Assembly (NCBI GenBank): GCA_009694085.1
Contig: SHVW01000009.1
Span: 1-40,524, forward strand
Source: Alphaproteobacteria bacterium
GTDB lineage: Bacteria; Pseudomonadota; Alphaproteobacteria; SHVW01
Direction of reading: 5' to 3'
Length of the DNA: 40,524 nt
Shown here piece by piece: positions 15,584 through 22,896 of this stretch. Below the pieces are notes generated by a model, which had not been told where the DNA came from, ran no database searches, and saw only the letters and a list, made by a program, of their open reading frames with translations. How positions within the stretch are numbered: position 1 is the first letter of the stretch; every line of letters starts with the position of its first letter. A program made the translations under genes and the position numbers.

Positions 15584-16783
15584 CTAATAGGAGCGCGGCA
15601 TGCCCAGCACGTGCTCGCCGAGATAGCTCAGAATCAAATTGGTCGAGATCGGCGCGATCTGGAAGATGCGGGTCTCGCGCCATTTGCGCTCGATGTCGAA
15701 TTCGCGGGCATAGCTGAAACCGCCGAAGGTTTGCATGGCCGCCTCGCCCGCCTTCCATGACGCTTCGGAGGCCTGGAGCTTCGCCATGTTCGCCTCGGGG
15801 CCGCAGGGTTGGCCAGCGTCGAACAGCGCGCAGGCCGCGCGGTTCATCAGATCGGCGGCGCGGTAATCGGCATAGGCGCGCGCGATCGGGAATTGGACGC
15901 CTTGGTTCTGGCCGATCGGCCGGCCGAACACCACGCGCTCGCCGGCGTAGTTCGAGGCGCGCCGGATGAAGAAGCGCGCATCGCCTAGGCATTCCGAGGC
16001 GACCAGGATGCGCTCGGCGTTCATGCCGTCCAGGATGTAGCGGAACCCTTTGTCCTGCTGGCCGATCAGATTGGCGGCGGGCACGCGCACATTGTCGAAG
16101 AACACCTCGGTTGTCTGGTGGTTGATCATGGTGTCGAGTTTGCGGATGGTCAGCCCGTGGCCGAGTGCGGTGCGAATGTCGAGCAGGAAGACCGAGAGCC
16201 CGTCGCTGCGCTTCTTCACCTGGTCGGCCGGCGTGGTGCGCGCCAGCAACAGCATCAAATCGGATTTGAGCGCGCGCGAGGTCCACACCTTCTGGCCGTT
16301 GATGACGTAATGGTCGCCGTCGCGCACGGCTTTAGTTTTAAGCTGGGTAGTGTCGGAGCCGGTGGTCGGTTCGGTCACGCCGAAGGCTTGCAAGCGGAGC
16401 CGGCCCGCGGCGATCTCTGGTAGGTATTGCTGCTTCTGCACGTCGCTGCCGTGGCGCAGCAGCGTGCCCATGATGTACATCTGGGCGTGGACCGCGCCGG
16501 CATTGCAGCCGGCCGCATGGATTTCTTCCAGGATCACGGCAGCCGCGCGAAGCGGCAATCCGGCGCCGCCATAGGTCTCGGGAATCAGCGCGGCCAGATA
16601 GCCCGAACGCGTCAGCTCGTCCACGAAGGCATCGGGATAGGAATCGGCATCCTCGCAGTCGCGCCAGTATTTGGCGGGATAGGCCTTGCAGATCGCGCGA
16701 ATGGCGGCGCGGATGTCGCTGTAATCCTCGCCCAGCGGCATGGCGGCGAGGCCGGCGGTCGGTGTAGCGGAGGCGTCGTTCAT
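15584..16783 (-). CDS. acyl-CoA dehydrogenase
   Basis: This 399-residue flavoprotein should introduce an alpha-beta double bond into an acyl-CoA. FGVTEPTTGSDTTQLKT is the FAD/substrate block and VWTSRALKSDLMLLLART follows it. The canonical medium-chain catalytic Glu segment (IYEGT) is replaced by QIAPIST. A Glu in the segment GMNAERILVAS lines up with the alternative catalytic Glu used by isovaleryl-CoA dehydrogenase. This suggests a branched acyl-CoA, which fits the HMG-CoA-lyase-like gene next to it. It is the last gene of a four-gene leftward CoA operon. ATG at 16783 is the natural start; the longer open frame upstream runs into the lyase gene. Confidence 0.92.
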   Translation of the reverse strand: MNDASATPTAGLAAMPLGEDYSDIRAAIRAICKAYPAKYWRDCEDADSYPDAFVDELTRSGYLAALIPETYGGAGLPLRAAAVILEEIHAAGCNAGAVHAQMYIMGTLLRHGSDVQKQQYLPEIAAGRLRLQAFGVTEPTTGSDTTQLKTKAVRDGDHYVINGQKVWTSRALKSDLMLLLARTTPADQVKKRSDGLSVFLLDIRTALGHGLTIRKLDTMINHQTTEVFFDNVRVPAANLIGQQDKGFRYILDGMNAERILVASECLGDARFFIRRASNYAGERVVFGRPIGQNQGVQFPIARAYADYRAADLMNRAACALFDAGQPCGPEANMAKLQASEASWKAGEAAMQTFGGFSYAREFDIERKWRETRIFQIAPISTNLILSYLGEHVLGMPRSY

Positions 16784-16800
16784 GTCGATCTTTCCCGGGT

Positions 16801-17730
16801 TCAGGCGGCGGGGCGGTAGTTCTTGGGCAGGCCGGCGACGGCGACGGCACCGGCGAAGGTGTCGGTGGGCAACACGGATTCGATGAAGCGCCGAACCTCG
16901 AGCAGCCTGTTCAGGTCGACGCCGGTTTTCATGCCCATGGATTCCAGCATGAACACGAGGTCTTCCATATCGACATTGCCCGACGCGCCCGGCGCATAGG
17001 GGCAACCGCCGAACCCGCCGAGCGAGGCATCCAGGCGCCTGATGCCGGTATCGAGCGCCGCAACCGCATTGGCGAGGCCGAGCCCGCGGGTGTCGTGGAA
17101 ATGGGCGGCGATGGGCAGTGCGCCGGCAATGCGCTGAGCCGCGGCAAAGATGCGGCGCACCTGGGCCGGATTGCCATAACCGACAGTGTCGGCGAGAACG
17201 AGTTCGTCGATCCCCGTGGCGATGGCACGCTCCACTGTATCGAGCACCTGCGCCTCGGGCACGTCGCCCTCGATGGTGCAGCCGAAGCAGGTGGCGAGGC
17301 CACCGCACACGATCGGCCGGCGCTCCGCCGGCAAGGCGCGCACGAGGGCGACGATGCGGGCGAATTCGGCGAGCGATTCTTGAACGGTCTTGCGCACATT
17401 GGCGCGGTTATGGCCCTCGCTGACGGAGAGCACGACGTTGAGCTTGTGAGCGCCGGCCTCGACCGCGCGCTCCGCGCCCTTGAGATTGGGCACGAGCGCT
17501 GCCACGGTCAGCCCGGCGATCTTGCGCGCCTGGGCCACCACCTCGGCGCCATCGGCCATCTGAGGCAGCAGCTTGGGTGGCACGAAGGAGGCGACTTCGA
17601 TTTCGCGCACGCCGGCAGCGGCCTCGCGTACGGCCCATTCGTGCTTCTTGGTCGTGGGCATGATGAAGCTGATGCTTTGCAGCCCGTCGCGCATGCCGAC
17701 TTCACGCACGCTGACATCTGTTTTGGTCAT
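16801..17730 (-). CDS. HMG-CoA lyase family protein
   Basis: This 309-residue TIM-barrel lyase should split a 3-hydroxy-3-methylacyl-CoA-type compound into a shorter acyl-CoA and a keto product. The N-terminal VREVGMRDGLQ carries the Arg-Asp pair. AHFHDTRGLGLANAVAAL gives the metal-binding His pair. LGGFGGCPYAPGASGNVDMEDL contains the catalytic Cys of the HMGL signature. ATG at 17730 has GGAGG at ideal spacing; an upstream GTG at 17748 overlaps the hydratase stop and is less likely. Flanking CoA-transferase, hydratase and dehydrogenase genes resemble leucine-type degradation, but the real substrate may be another branched hydroxyacyl-CoA. Confidence 0.92.
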   Translation of the reverse strand: MTKTDVSVREVGMRDGLQSISFIMPTTKKHEWAVREAAAGVREIEVASFVPPKLLPQMADGAEVVAQARKIAGLTVAALVPNLKGAERAVEAGAHKLNVVLSVSEGHNRANVRKTVQESLAEFARIVALVRALPAERRPIVCGGLATCFGCTIEGDVPEAQVLDTVERAIATGIDELVLADTVGYGNPAQVRRIFAAAQRIAGALPIAAHFHDTRGLGLANAVAALDTGIRRLDASLGGFGGCPYAPGASGNVDMEDLVFMLESMGMKTGVDLNRLLEVRRFIESVLPTDTFAGAVAVAGLPKNYRPAA

Positions 17731-17744
17731 GGCGGGGCCTCCGG

Positions 17745-18539
17745 TCACTTGCCCTTGAACACGGGTTTGCGCTTTTCGTTGAAGGCGAGCATGCCCTCGC
17801 GCCGATCCTCGGTCGTGATCATCTTCTCATAGGCCTGGATCTCGAAGCTGAGGCCGGAGCGGACATCCATCTGAAGGCCCCAATGGATCGCCTTCTTGGC
17901 CTGGCGCACCGAAATCGGCGCGTTGGCGGAGATGCGCCTGGCCACATCCATGACCCGGTCCATCAGCTCCGCCGGCTCGCACAGCTCGTTGACCATGCCC
18001 CAGGCCAAGGCCTGCTCTGCTGTAAAGGGAGCAGCGCTCAGGATTAGCTCCTTGGCCCGCCGCTCGCCCACTGCGCGAGTCAGGTTCTGAGTACCGCCGC
18101 CGCCGGGCATGATGCCCAGGCTGACCTCGGTCAACGCGAAGCGCGCTGTCTTGATCGCATAGATGAAGTCGCAGCAGAGCGCCAACTCGCAGCCACCGGC
18201 GAAGGCGGCGCCGTTGACCGCCGCGATCACCGGCACAGGGCAATCGACGACGGCGTGGTAGCCCTCCTCGAAAATGGCGTGCTGGAGCCGCCAGGTTTCG
18301 TCGGACATGCCCTTGCGTTCTTTGAGATCGCCGCCCGAACAGAACGCCTTGTCTCCCGCCCCGGTAATGACGATGCAGCGCCAATCGCCCGGCGTGTAGC
18401 GCAGCGGCACGAACAGGTCGCGCAGTTCGATGCCCATCTGGGTATTGAGGGCGTTGCGAACCTCGGGCCGGTCGAGCGTGACCACGAGCAGGCCGGGTTC
18501 CGGCACCGCCAGCTTAAGCGTGGTGAAATCGGTGCGCAC
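17745..18539 (-). CDS. enoyl-CoA hydratase/isomerase family protein (crotonase)
   Basis: This protein of about 264 residues should hydrate an enoyl-CoA. FCSGGDLKERKG forms the first oxyanion segment. Both catalytic Glu positions are present: one in FAGGCELAL and one in ALTEVSLGIMPGGGGTQNL. LDRPEVRNALN at the N-terminus is standard. The start is uncertain. A TTG at 18548 overlaps the CoA-transferase stop but lies only one base from GGAGG. A GTG at 18539 has about 10 bases spacing and is used here. The gene sits between the CoA-transferase and the lyase, in pathway order. Confidence 0.92.
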   Translation of the reverse strand: MRTDFTTLKLAVPEPGLLVVTLDRPEVRNALNTQMGIELRDLFVPLRYTPGDWRCIVITGAGDKAFCSGGDLKERKGMSDETWRLQHAIFEEGYHAVVDCPVPVIAAVNGAAFAGGCELALCCDFIYAIKTARFALTEVSLGIMPGGGGTQNLTRAVGERRAKELILSAAPFTAEQALAWGMVNELCEPAELMDRVMDVARRISANAPISVRQAKKAIHWGLQMDVRSGLSFEIQAYEKMITTEDRREGMLAFNEKRKPVFKGK

Positions 18540-18544
18540 TGGGC

Positions 18545-19696
18545 TCAATCCTCCGCCGCTGCCTTGGCGAAAACCTCGTCATTGTGCTGCCCTAGGGCGG
18601 GCGGGCCGCGCCGGAAGGGTGGGCGCTTGCCGTTGAAGCTAAGGGGCAAGCCCATGACGGTGAAGCGGCCATCGGGCGAGCGCTGAACCATGTCGAGTGC
18701 CTTGGTCTGGGGATGGGCCAGAACCTCGTCCACCGATTGGATCGGCGCGCAAGGCACGCCGGCGGCTTCGAGCTTAGCGGTCCAGCCCGCGCGCGTGTCG
18801 GTGGCCACCACCGCTTCGATCAGATCGTTCAGCACGGCGCGATTGACGATTCGATCGGCATTGCCGCGAAAGCGCGGATCGTCGACCCATTCCGGCTTGC
18901 CCAAGGTCTCGCACAGGCGGCGATAGAGGTTGTCGTTGCCCGCGGCGATGACGATGTAGTCGTCGCTCGCTTTGTAGGCCTTGTATGGCGCCAGCATGGC
19001 CGCTTCCGAACCGGTGCGCCGCTGGCTTTTGCCCGAGGCGGCATAGAGCGCGGAGGGCACGGTCATCCAAGCCAGCGAGGTCTCGTAGAGCGAGGTGTCG
19101 ATCTCGCAACCCTGGCCGGTCAGATGGCGGCGATTGAGCGCGGCCAGGATGCCGATGGCCGACCACATGCCGGCCCCCATGTCGATGATCGACGGGCCGA
19201 CCCGCACGGGCGGCCGCCCCTCTTCGCCGGTAATGCTCATGATGCCGCCGGCCGCCTGCATCAGGGGGTCGTAGCCCGGTCTGGACTTCATCGGCCCGAC
19301 CGCGCCGAAGGCGCCGAGATTGCAGTAGATCAGGCGCGGATTGTCCCGGCGCAAGCTGGCGTCGAGGCCGAGCTTCTCGACCAGGCCGGGTCGCATGTTC
19401 TGCAAGACGATATCGGCGCGCTCCACGATCAGCCGCTTGAGGCGGCCAAGTTCGTCGGCGTTCTTCAGATCGACCGCGATGCTCATCTTGTCACGGTTGA
19501 GGCATTGGAAGGTGGCCGACGCGTCGTGCCAAAAGGGCGGGCCCCATTTGCGCGCGTCGTCGCCGCCCGAGGGGTTCTCGACCTTGATGACGGTAGCGCC
19601 AAGCTCGCCCAGGATTTGGGCGCCGAAGGGGGCGGCGACACTATGACCGAGTTCGATGGCGACCAGCCCGTTCAGCGGTAGGGATGCTTCGCTCAT
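18545..19696 (-). CDS. CaiB/BaiF-type (class III) CoA-transferase
   Basis: This 383-residue protein should move CoA between acids, activating the substrate for the hydratase, lyase and dehydrogenase encoded after it. The opening LNGLVAIELGHSVAAPFGAQILGELGA and IKVENPSGGDDAR are typical. The catalytic Asp lies in GPSIIDMGAGMWSAIGILAAL. GCEIDTSLYETSLAW is another family block. It is the first gene of the operon, so the pathway probably starts from a free carboxylic acid. The start at 19696 faces the divergent alpha/beta hydrolase gene across a 135-base promoter region that contains a near-perfect palindrome. Confidence 0.92.
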   Translation of the reverse strand: MSEASLPLNGLVAIELGHSVAAPFGAQILGELGATVIKVENPSGGDDARKWGPPFWHDASATFQCLNRDKMSIAVDLKNADELGRLKRLIVERADIVLQNMRPGLVEKLGLDASLRRDNPRLIYCNLGAFGAVGPMKSRPGYDPLMQAAGGIMSITGEEGRPPVRVGPSIIDMGAGMWSAIGILAALNRRHLTGQGCEIDTSLYETSLAWMTVPSALYAASGKSQRRTGSEAAMLAPYKAYKASDDYIVIAAGNDNLYRRLCETLGKPEWVDDPRFRGNADRIVNRAVLNDLIEAVVATDTRAGWTAKLEAAGVPCAPIQSVDEVLAHPQTKALDMVQRSPDGRFTVMGLPLSFNGKRPPFRRGPPALGQHNDEVFAKAAAED

Positions 19697-19779
19697 ACCG
19701 GCTCCGTGTCCTCCCTTGGCCTTGGTCGGGAAGCTTAGGGACTGGCGGGAAAGCGGTCAATGAATCGTTTCCAAATCGC

Positions 19780-19797
19780 TTTCGCGGCGCTGCGAAA
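19780..19797. promoter_or_regulatory. near-palindrome in divergent CoA-operon/hydrolase promoter
   Basis: TTTCGC, six central bases and GCGAAA form an 18-bp element that matches its own reverse complement at 16 of 18 positions. It lies in the gap between the leftward CoA-transferase and the rightward hydrolase. The position suits a shared operator for both directions. The sequence differs from the palindromes at 3612 and 3646, so it would have a different regulator. Confidence 0.4.
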
Positions 19798-19831
19798 TGA
19801 CGCAAGCTGCCGCATCTGGGAGGGGGCGCTC

Positions 19832-20674
19832 ATGGTCATAATTCGTCGCGGATTCGTCGATGTCGGTGCCGGGCAGATTCACTATCGCCGGGCCGGAACG
19901 GCGCGACCGGGCCGGCGTGCGCTGGTCATGCTTCATTCCAACCCGGTGTCCTCGCGCTCCCTCGAACCCTTGATGACCCGATTGGCAGTTGATCGGTTGG
20001 TTGTGGCGCCGGACACGCCGGGCCTGGGAGATTCGACGCCGCTTGCAATGATTGCCCCCGAAATTCCCGATTTTGCGCGCCCGGTCGCTGCGGCAATCGA
20101 TGCGCTCGGCTTGGGCGCGGTCGATCTCTATGGCTCCCACACCGGCGCTAATATGGCGCTCGAACTGGCGCTCCAGATGCCCGATCGGGTCGGCCGCTTG
20201 ATCCTCGACGGCATCGCGCTTTACTCGCCCGAGGAGCGCGCCGATCTACTGGCAAACTACGCGCAGGAGATGAGGCCCGATTTGTCCGGGACCTATCTGC
20301 TCCAGGCCTGGCATTTCATGCGCGACCAATCGGTGTTCTGGCCCTGGTTCCACCGCACGGCCGACCATCTGCGCCAAGTCGGCCTGCCCGATGCGCGCGG
20401 GCTGCATGCCAATGTGCTGGATGTGCTGAAGGCGCTGGAGACCTACCACCTTGCCTATCGTGCTTCCTTCGCCTACGACAAGGAGGGGCGGTTGCCCAAG
20501 CTGACCGTGCCGACCCTGATCGCCACCTCGCGCGCCGACATTTTCTACGGCACTCAGGATCGGGTGGCCGCCCTGGTGCCGAACGGACTCAAGCTGGACT
20601 TGCCCTCGACCGCCGATCCCGGCTATCTCGACGCAGCTGCCCGGGCCTTCGCCGAATTCCTCGACCGGGCCTGA
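19832..20674 (+). CDS. alpha/beta hydrolase with GSHTG elbow (paralog of the 2753-3595 gene)
   Basis: This is a 280-residue alpha/beta-hydrolase-fold protein of exactly the same length as the gene at 2753-3595. APDTPGLGDS, the FWPWF lid and LH-x-x-VLDVLKALETY match that paralog. The elbow reads G-S-H-T-G, with His103 where the nucleophile should be, and no His occurs near the C-terminus. It begins MVIIRRGFVDVGAGQIHYR at the ATG at 19832, which has GGGAGGGGG upstream; the longer frame from 19760 lacks this. It leads an operon with an enolase-superfamily gene. The missing Ser and His argue against ordinary ester hydrolysis. Confidence 0.9.
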   Translation: MVIIRRGFVDVGAGQIHYRRAGTARPGRRALVMLHSNPVSSRSLEPLMTRLAVDRLVVAPDTPGLGDSTPLAMIAPEIPDFARPVAAAIDALGLGAVDLYGSHTGANMALELALQMPDRVGRLILDGIALYSPEERADLLANYAQEMRPDLSGTYLLQAWHFMRDQSVFWPWFHRTADHLRQVGLPDARGLHANVLDVLKALETYHLAYRASFAYDKEGRLPKLTVPTLIATSRADIFYGTQDRVAALVPNGLKLDLPSTADPGYLDAAARAFAEFLDRA

Positions 20675-20698
20675 ATCTTGGGCAAGGAATAACCGGCC

Positions 20699-21862
20699 AT
20701 GCGCATCGTCAAGGCCAGCATCTACATCCTGCGCATCGGCGGGCGGAATCCGATCGTCGTGCAACTCGACACCGACGAAGGCATTTCCGGCCTGGGCGAC
20801 GCGGCGGTCGCCTATGGCATCGGCGCCACGGCGGCGGCCGGCATGATCAAGGATCTGGCTGAGGGCATCGTGCTCGGCCGCGATCCCCGGCGCATCGAGG
20901 CGCTATGGTCCGAGATGTACGACCATACCTTCTGGGCCAAGGGCGGCGGGCCCATCGTCTACGCCGGTATCAGCGCCATCGAACAGGCGCTGTGGGACAT
21001 CAAGGGCAAGGCGCTGGGTGTGCCGGTCTATGACTTGCTCGGGGGCAAGATGCGCGAGGATGTGCGGGTCTATGCCAATGGCTGGCATTTCCGCGCCAGC
21101 TCGCCCGACGAGTTTGCGCGCGCCGCCGAGAAGACCGTGCGCGACGGCTATGACGCGCTGAAGATGTATCCCCTGGCGAGCGCGCTTGCCGACGAACACG
21201 GCCGCATCCGTCATGTCTCCAACCGCGAGATCGATCGGGACTATGAAGACTTCGCCGTTGCCAAGGTCAAGGCCGTGCGCGCGGCGATCGGCCCCAAGGT
21301 CGATCTGATGCTGGACATGAGTGCCGAACTGACGACCGATGCCGTTATCCGCCTGGGCCGGCGGGTTCAGGAATTCGATATCATGTTTTTCGAGGAACCG
21401 GTAGAGCCGACCGATGCCGACGCGCTCAAGAAGGTGTCGCAATCGGTTGAGATGCCGATCGCGGTGGGCGAACGGCTCTATACCCGCTACGGATTTCGCC
21501 GGGTCATGGAGCTGCGCGCGGCCGACGTGCTCCAGCCCGATATCGGCAATACCGGCGGCATCATGGAGACCAAGAAGATCGCAGCGATGGCCGAGGCGTT
21601 CGGCATGCGCATTCAGCCCCATCTCTGCGCTAGCCCGGTGGCGACGGCGGCGGCGCTCCAACTCGACGCGACCATCGCCAATTTGTTCATCCAGGAACTC
21701 TACCCCTATCGCATTCCCGAGCATTTCGCCGTGGTCGATCACGCCCCCGAGCTTGACGTGCGCGCCGGGCGCTTGCCGATTCCCGACCGGCCAGGCCTCG
21801 GCGTGTCCTTGGTAGAAGCGCGCGCTCGGCCTCATCTGTGGGCGGAATGCAAGATCGGGTAG
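20699..21862 (+). CDS. mandelate racemase/muconate lactonizing enzyme family (enolase superfamily) protein
   Basis: This 387-residue barrel enzyme should abstract a proton alpha to a carboxylate, most likely as a sugar-acid dehydratase. The three Mg ligands fall at the expected 26-residue spacing: Asp206 (LMLDMSAE), Glu232 (FFEEP) and Glu258 (VGERLY). Lys155 (ALKMYPL) and His308 (IQPHLCASPVA) fit the general base/acid positions, the latter like gluconate and galactonate dehydratases. QPDIGNTGGIMETKKIAAMAEAFG is intact. It starts 24 bases after the hydrolase gene with AAGGAA upstream. The substrate is unknown; racemase activity cannot be excluded. Confidence 0.9.
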   Translation: MRIVKASIYILRIGGRNPIVVQLDTDEGISGLGDAAVAYGIGATAAAGMIKDLAEGIVLGRDPRRIEALWSEMYDHTFWAKGGGPIVYAGISAIEQALWDIKGKALGVPVYDLLGGKMREDVRVYANGWHFRASSPDEFARAAEKTVRDGYDALKMYPLASALADEHGRIRHVSNREIDRDYEDFAVAKVKAVRAAIGPKVDLMLDMSAELTTDAVIRLGRRVQEFDIMFFEEPVEPTDADALKKVSQSVEMPIAVGERLYTRYGFRRVMELRAADVLQPDIGNTGGIMETKKIAAMAEAFGMRIQPHLCASPVATAAALQLDATIANLFIQELYPYRIPEHFAVVDHAPELDVRAGRLPIPDRPGLGVSLVEARARPHLWAECKIG

Positions 21863-21884
21863 AGGCGGCAAGGATGAGCCTGTC

Positions 21885-22877
21885 ATGAAAATCTGCATCG
21901 TCGGTGCCGGCGCCATCGGTGGCGTTATCGCGGTCTATCTGGCACGCGCCGGTCATGAGGTGAGCGTCGTCGCCCGCGGTGCCCATCTCGCGGCGATCCG
22001 CACTCGGGGATTGACCCTGATGCGCGGCGACGAGCGCTCAACCCATTCGGTTGCCGCCGCGGCTGACGATCCCGCTGTGTTCGGACTCCAAGATGCCGTT
22101 TTCATAACGCTCAAAGCCCATGACATCCCGGCCATGCTGCCGCGCCTCGCGCCGTTGATCGGGCCGGAAACCGTGGTGATTCCTGCCATCAACGGATTGC
22201 CCTGGTGGTATTTCCACCGCGCGGCCGGCCGGTTTGACGGCAGCGCTATCGAATGCATCGACCCCGGCGGCGCCATGTTGCGGGCGCTCGATCCCGCGCG
22301 CATCGTGGGCTGCATGGTCATGTTGGCCGCCGACATGCCGGAACCTGGATTGGTGCGGCAAACTAGCCCGGCCGCGAATTTCGTGATTGGCGAATCCGAT
22401 GGCGGGCCTCATGAGCGCACGACAGCGTTCGCTCGTATCATGACCGAGGCGGGCATGAAGGTCGACGTCAGCGCCGACATTCGCGCCGCGATTTGGATGA
22501 AGCTGTTGGGCAATCTGGGCTTCAATCCGGTCACTGCCTTGGCGCGCGCGCGTATAGATCAGATTTTCGCTCAATCTCGGCTGGTCGACCTGATCCGGAA
22601 CCTGATGACCGAGACGATGGCGGTCGGCGCGGCCTACGGTATCGAATTTCCCATCACCATCGAGCAGCGCCTGGGCATGGCGCGCAAGCTTGGCGCCTTC
22701 AAATCGTCGATGTTGCAGGACGTCGAGCGCGGCCGGCCGATCGAGGTCGAGGCGATTCTGGGTACCGTGGTCGAACTCGCCCGGCGCGTCGGCATCGCCA
22801 CGCCCGCGATCGATGCGGTCTATGCGCTCGCCGCCGGGCTCGACGCCGCGCTACGGAGATCGTTTCAGCCTCAGTAA
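21885..22877 (+). CDS. ketopantoate reductase family protein (PanE/ApbA-like)
   Basis: This 330-residue NADP-type reductase has the Rossmann motif IVGAGAIGGVIAVYLARAGHE at the N-terminus. The central FITLKAHD and VIPAINGLPWW segments, and IWMKLLGNLGFNPVTAL with the catalytic Lys, are typical. SSMLQDVERGRPIEVEAILG is the C-terminal hallmark. It lies 22 bases after the enolase-superfamily gene, in a catabolic setting. It may therefore reduce a different 2-oxo acid rather than make pantoate, so I do not assign panE. It ends 19 bases before the stop of the oppositely read CocE-type gene. Confidence 0.88.
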   Translation: MKICIVGAGAIGGVIAVYLARAGHEVSVVARGAHLAAIRTRGLTLMRGDERSTHSVAAAADDPAVFGLQDAVFITLKAHDIPAMLPRLAPLIGPETVVIPAINGLPWWYFHRAAGRFDGSAIECIDPGGAMLRALDPARIVGCMVMLAADMPEPGLVRQTSPAANFVIGESDGGPHERTTAFARIMTEAGMKVDVSADIRAAIWMKLLGNLGFNPVTALARARIDQIFAQSRLVDLIRNLMTETMAVGAAYGIEFPITIEQRLGMARKLGAFKSSMLQDVERGRPIEVEAILGTVVELARRVGIATPAIDAVYALAAGLDAALRRSFQPQ

Positions 22878-22896
22878 ATCGGCTAGGGCTGAGTCT

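Noticed and set aside
22870-22896. CTCAG/CTGAG repeat as a terminator between the convergent ketopantoate-reductase-like and CocE-type genes
   Set aside because: The arms are only 5 bases around a long loop with no T-run; this is too weak to call.
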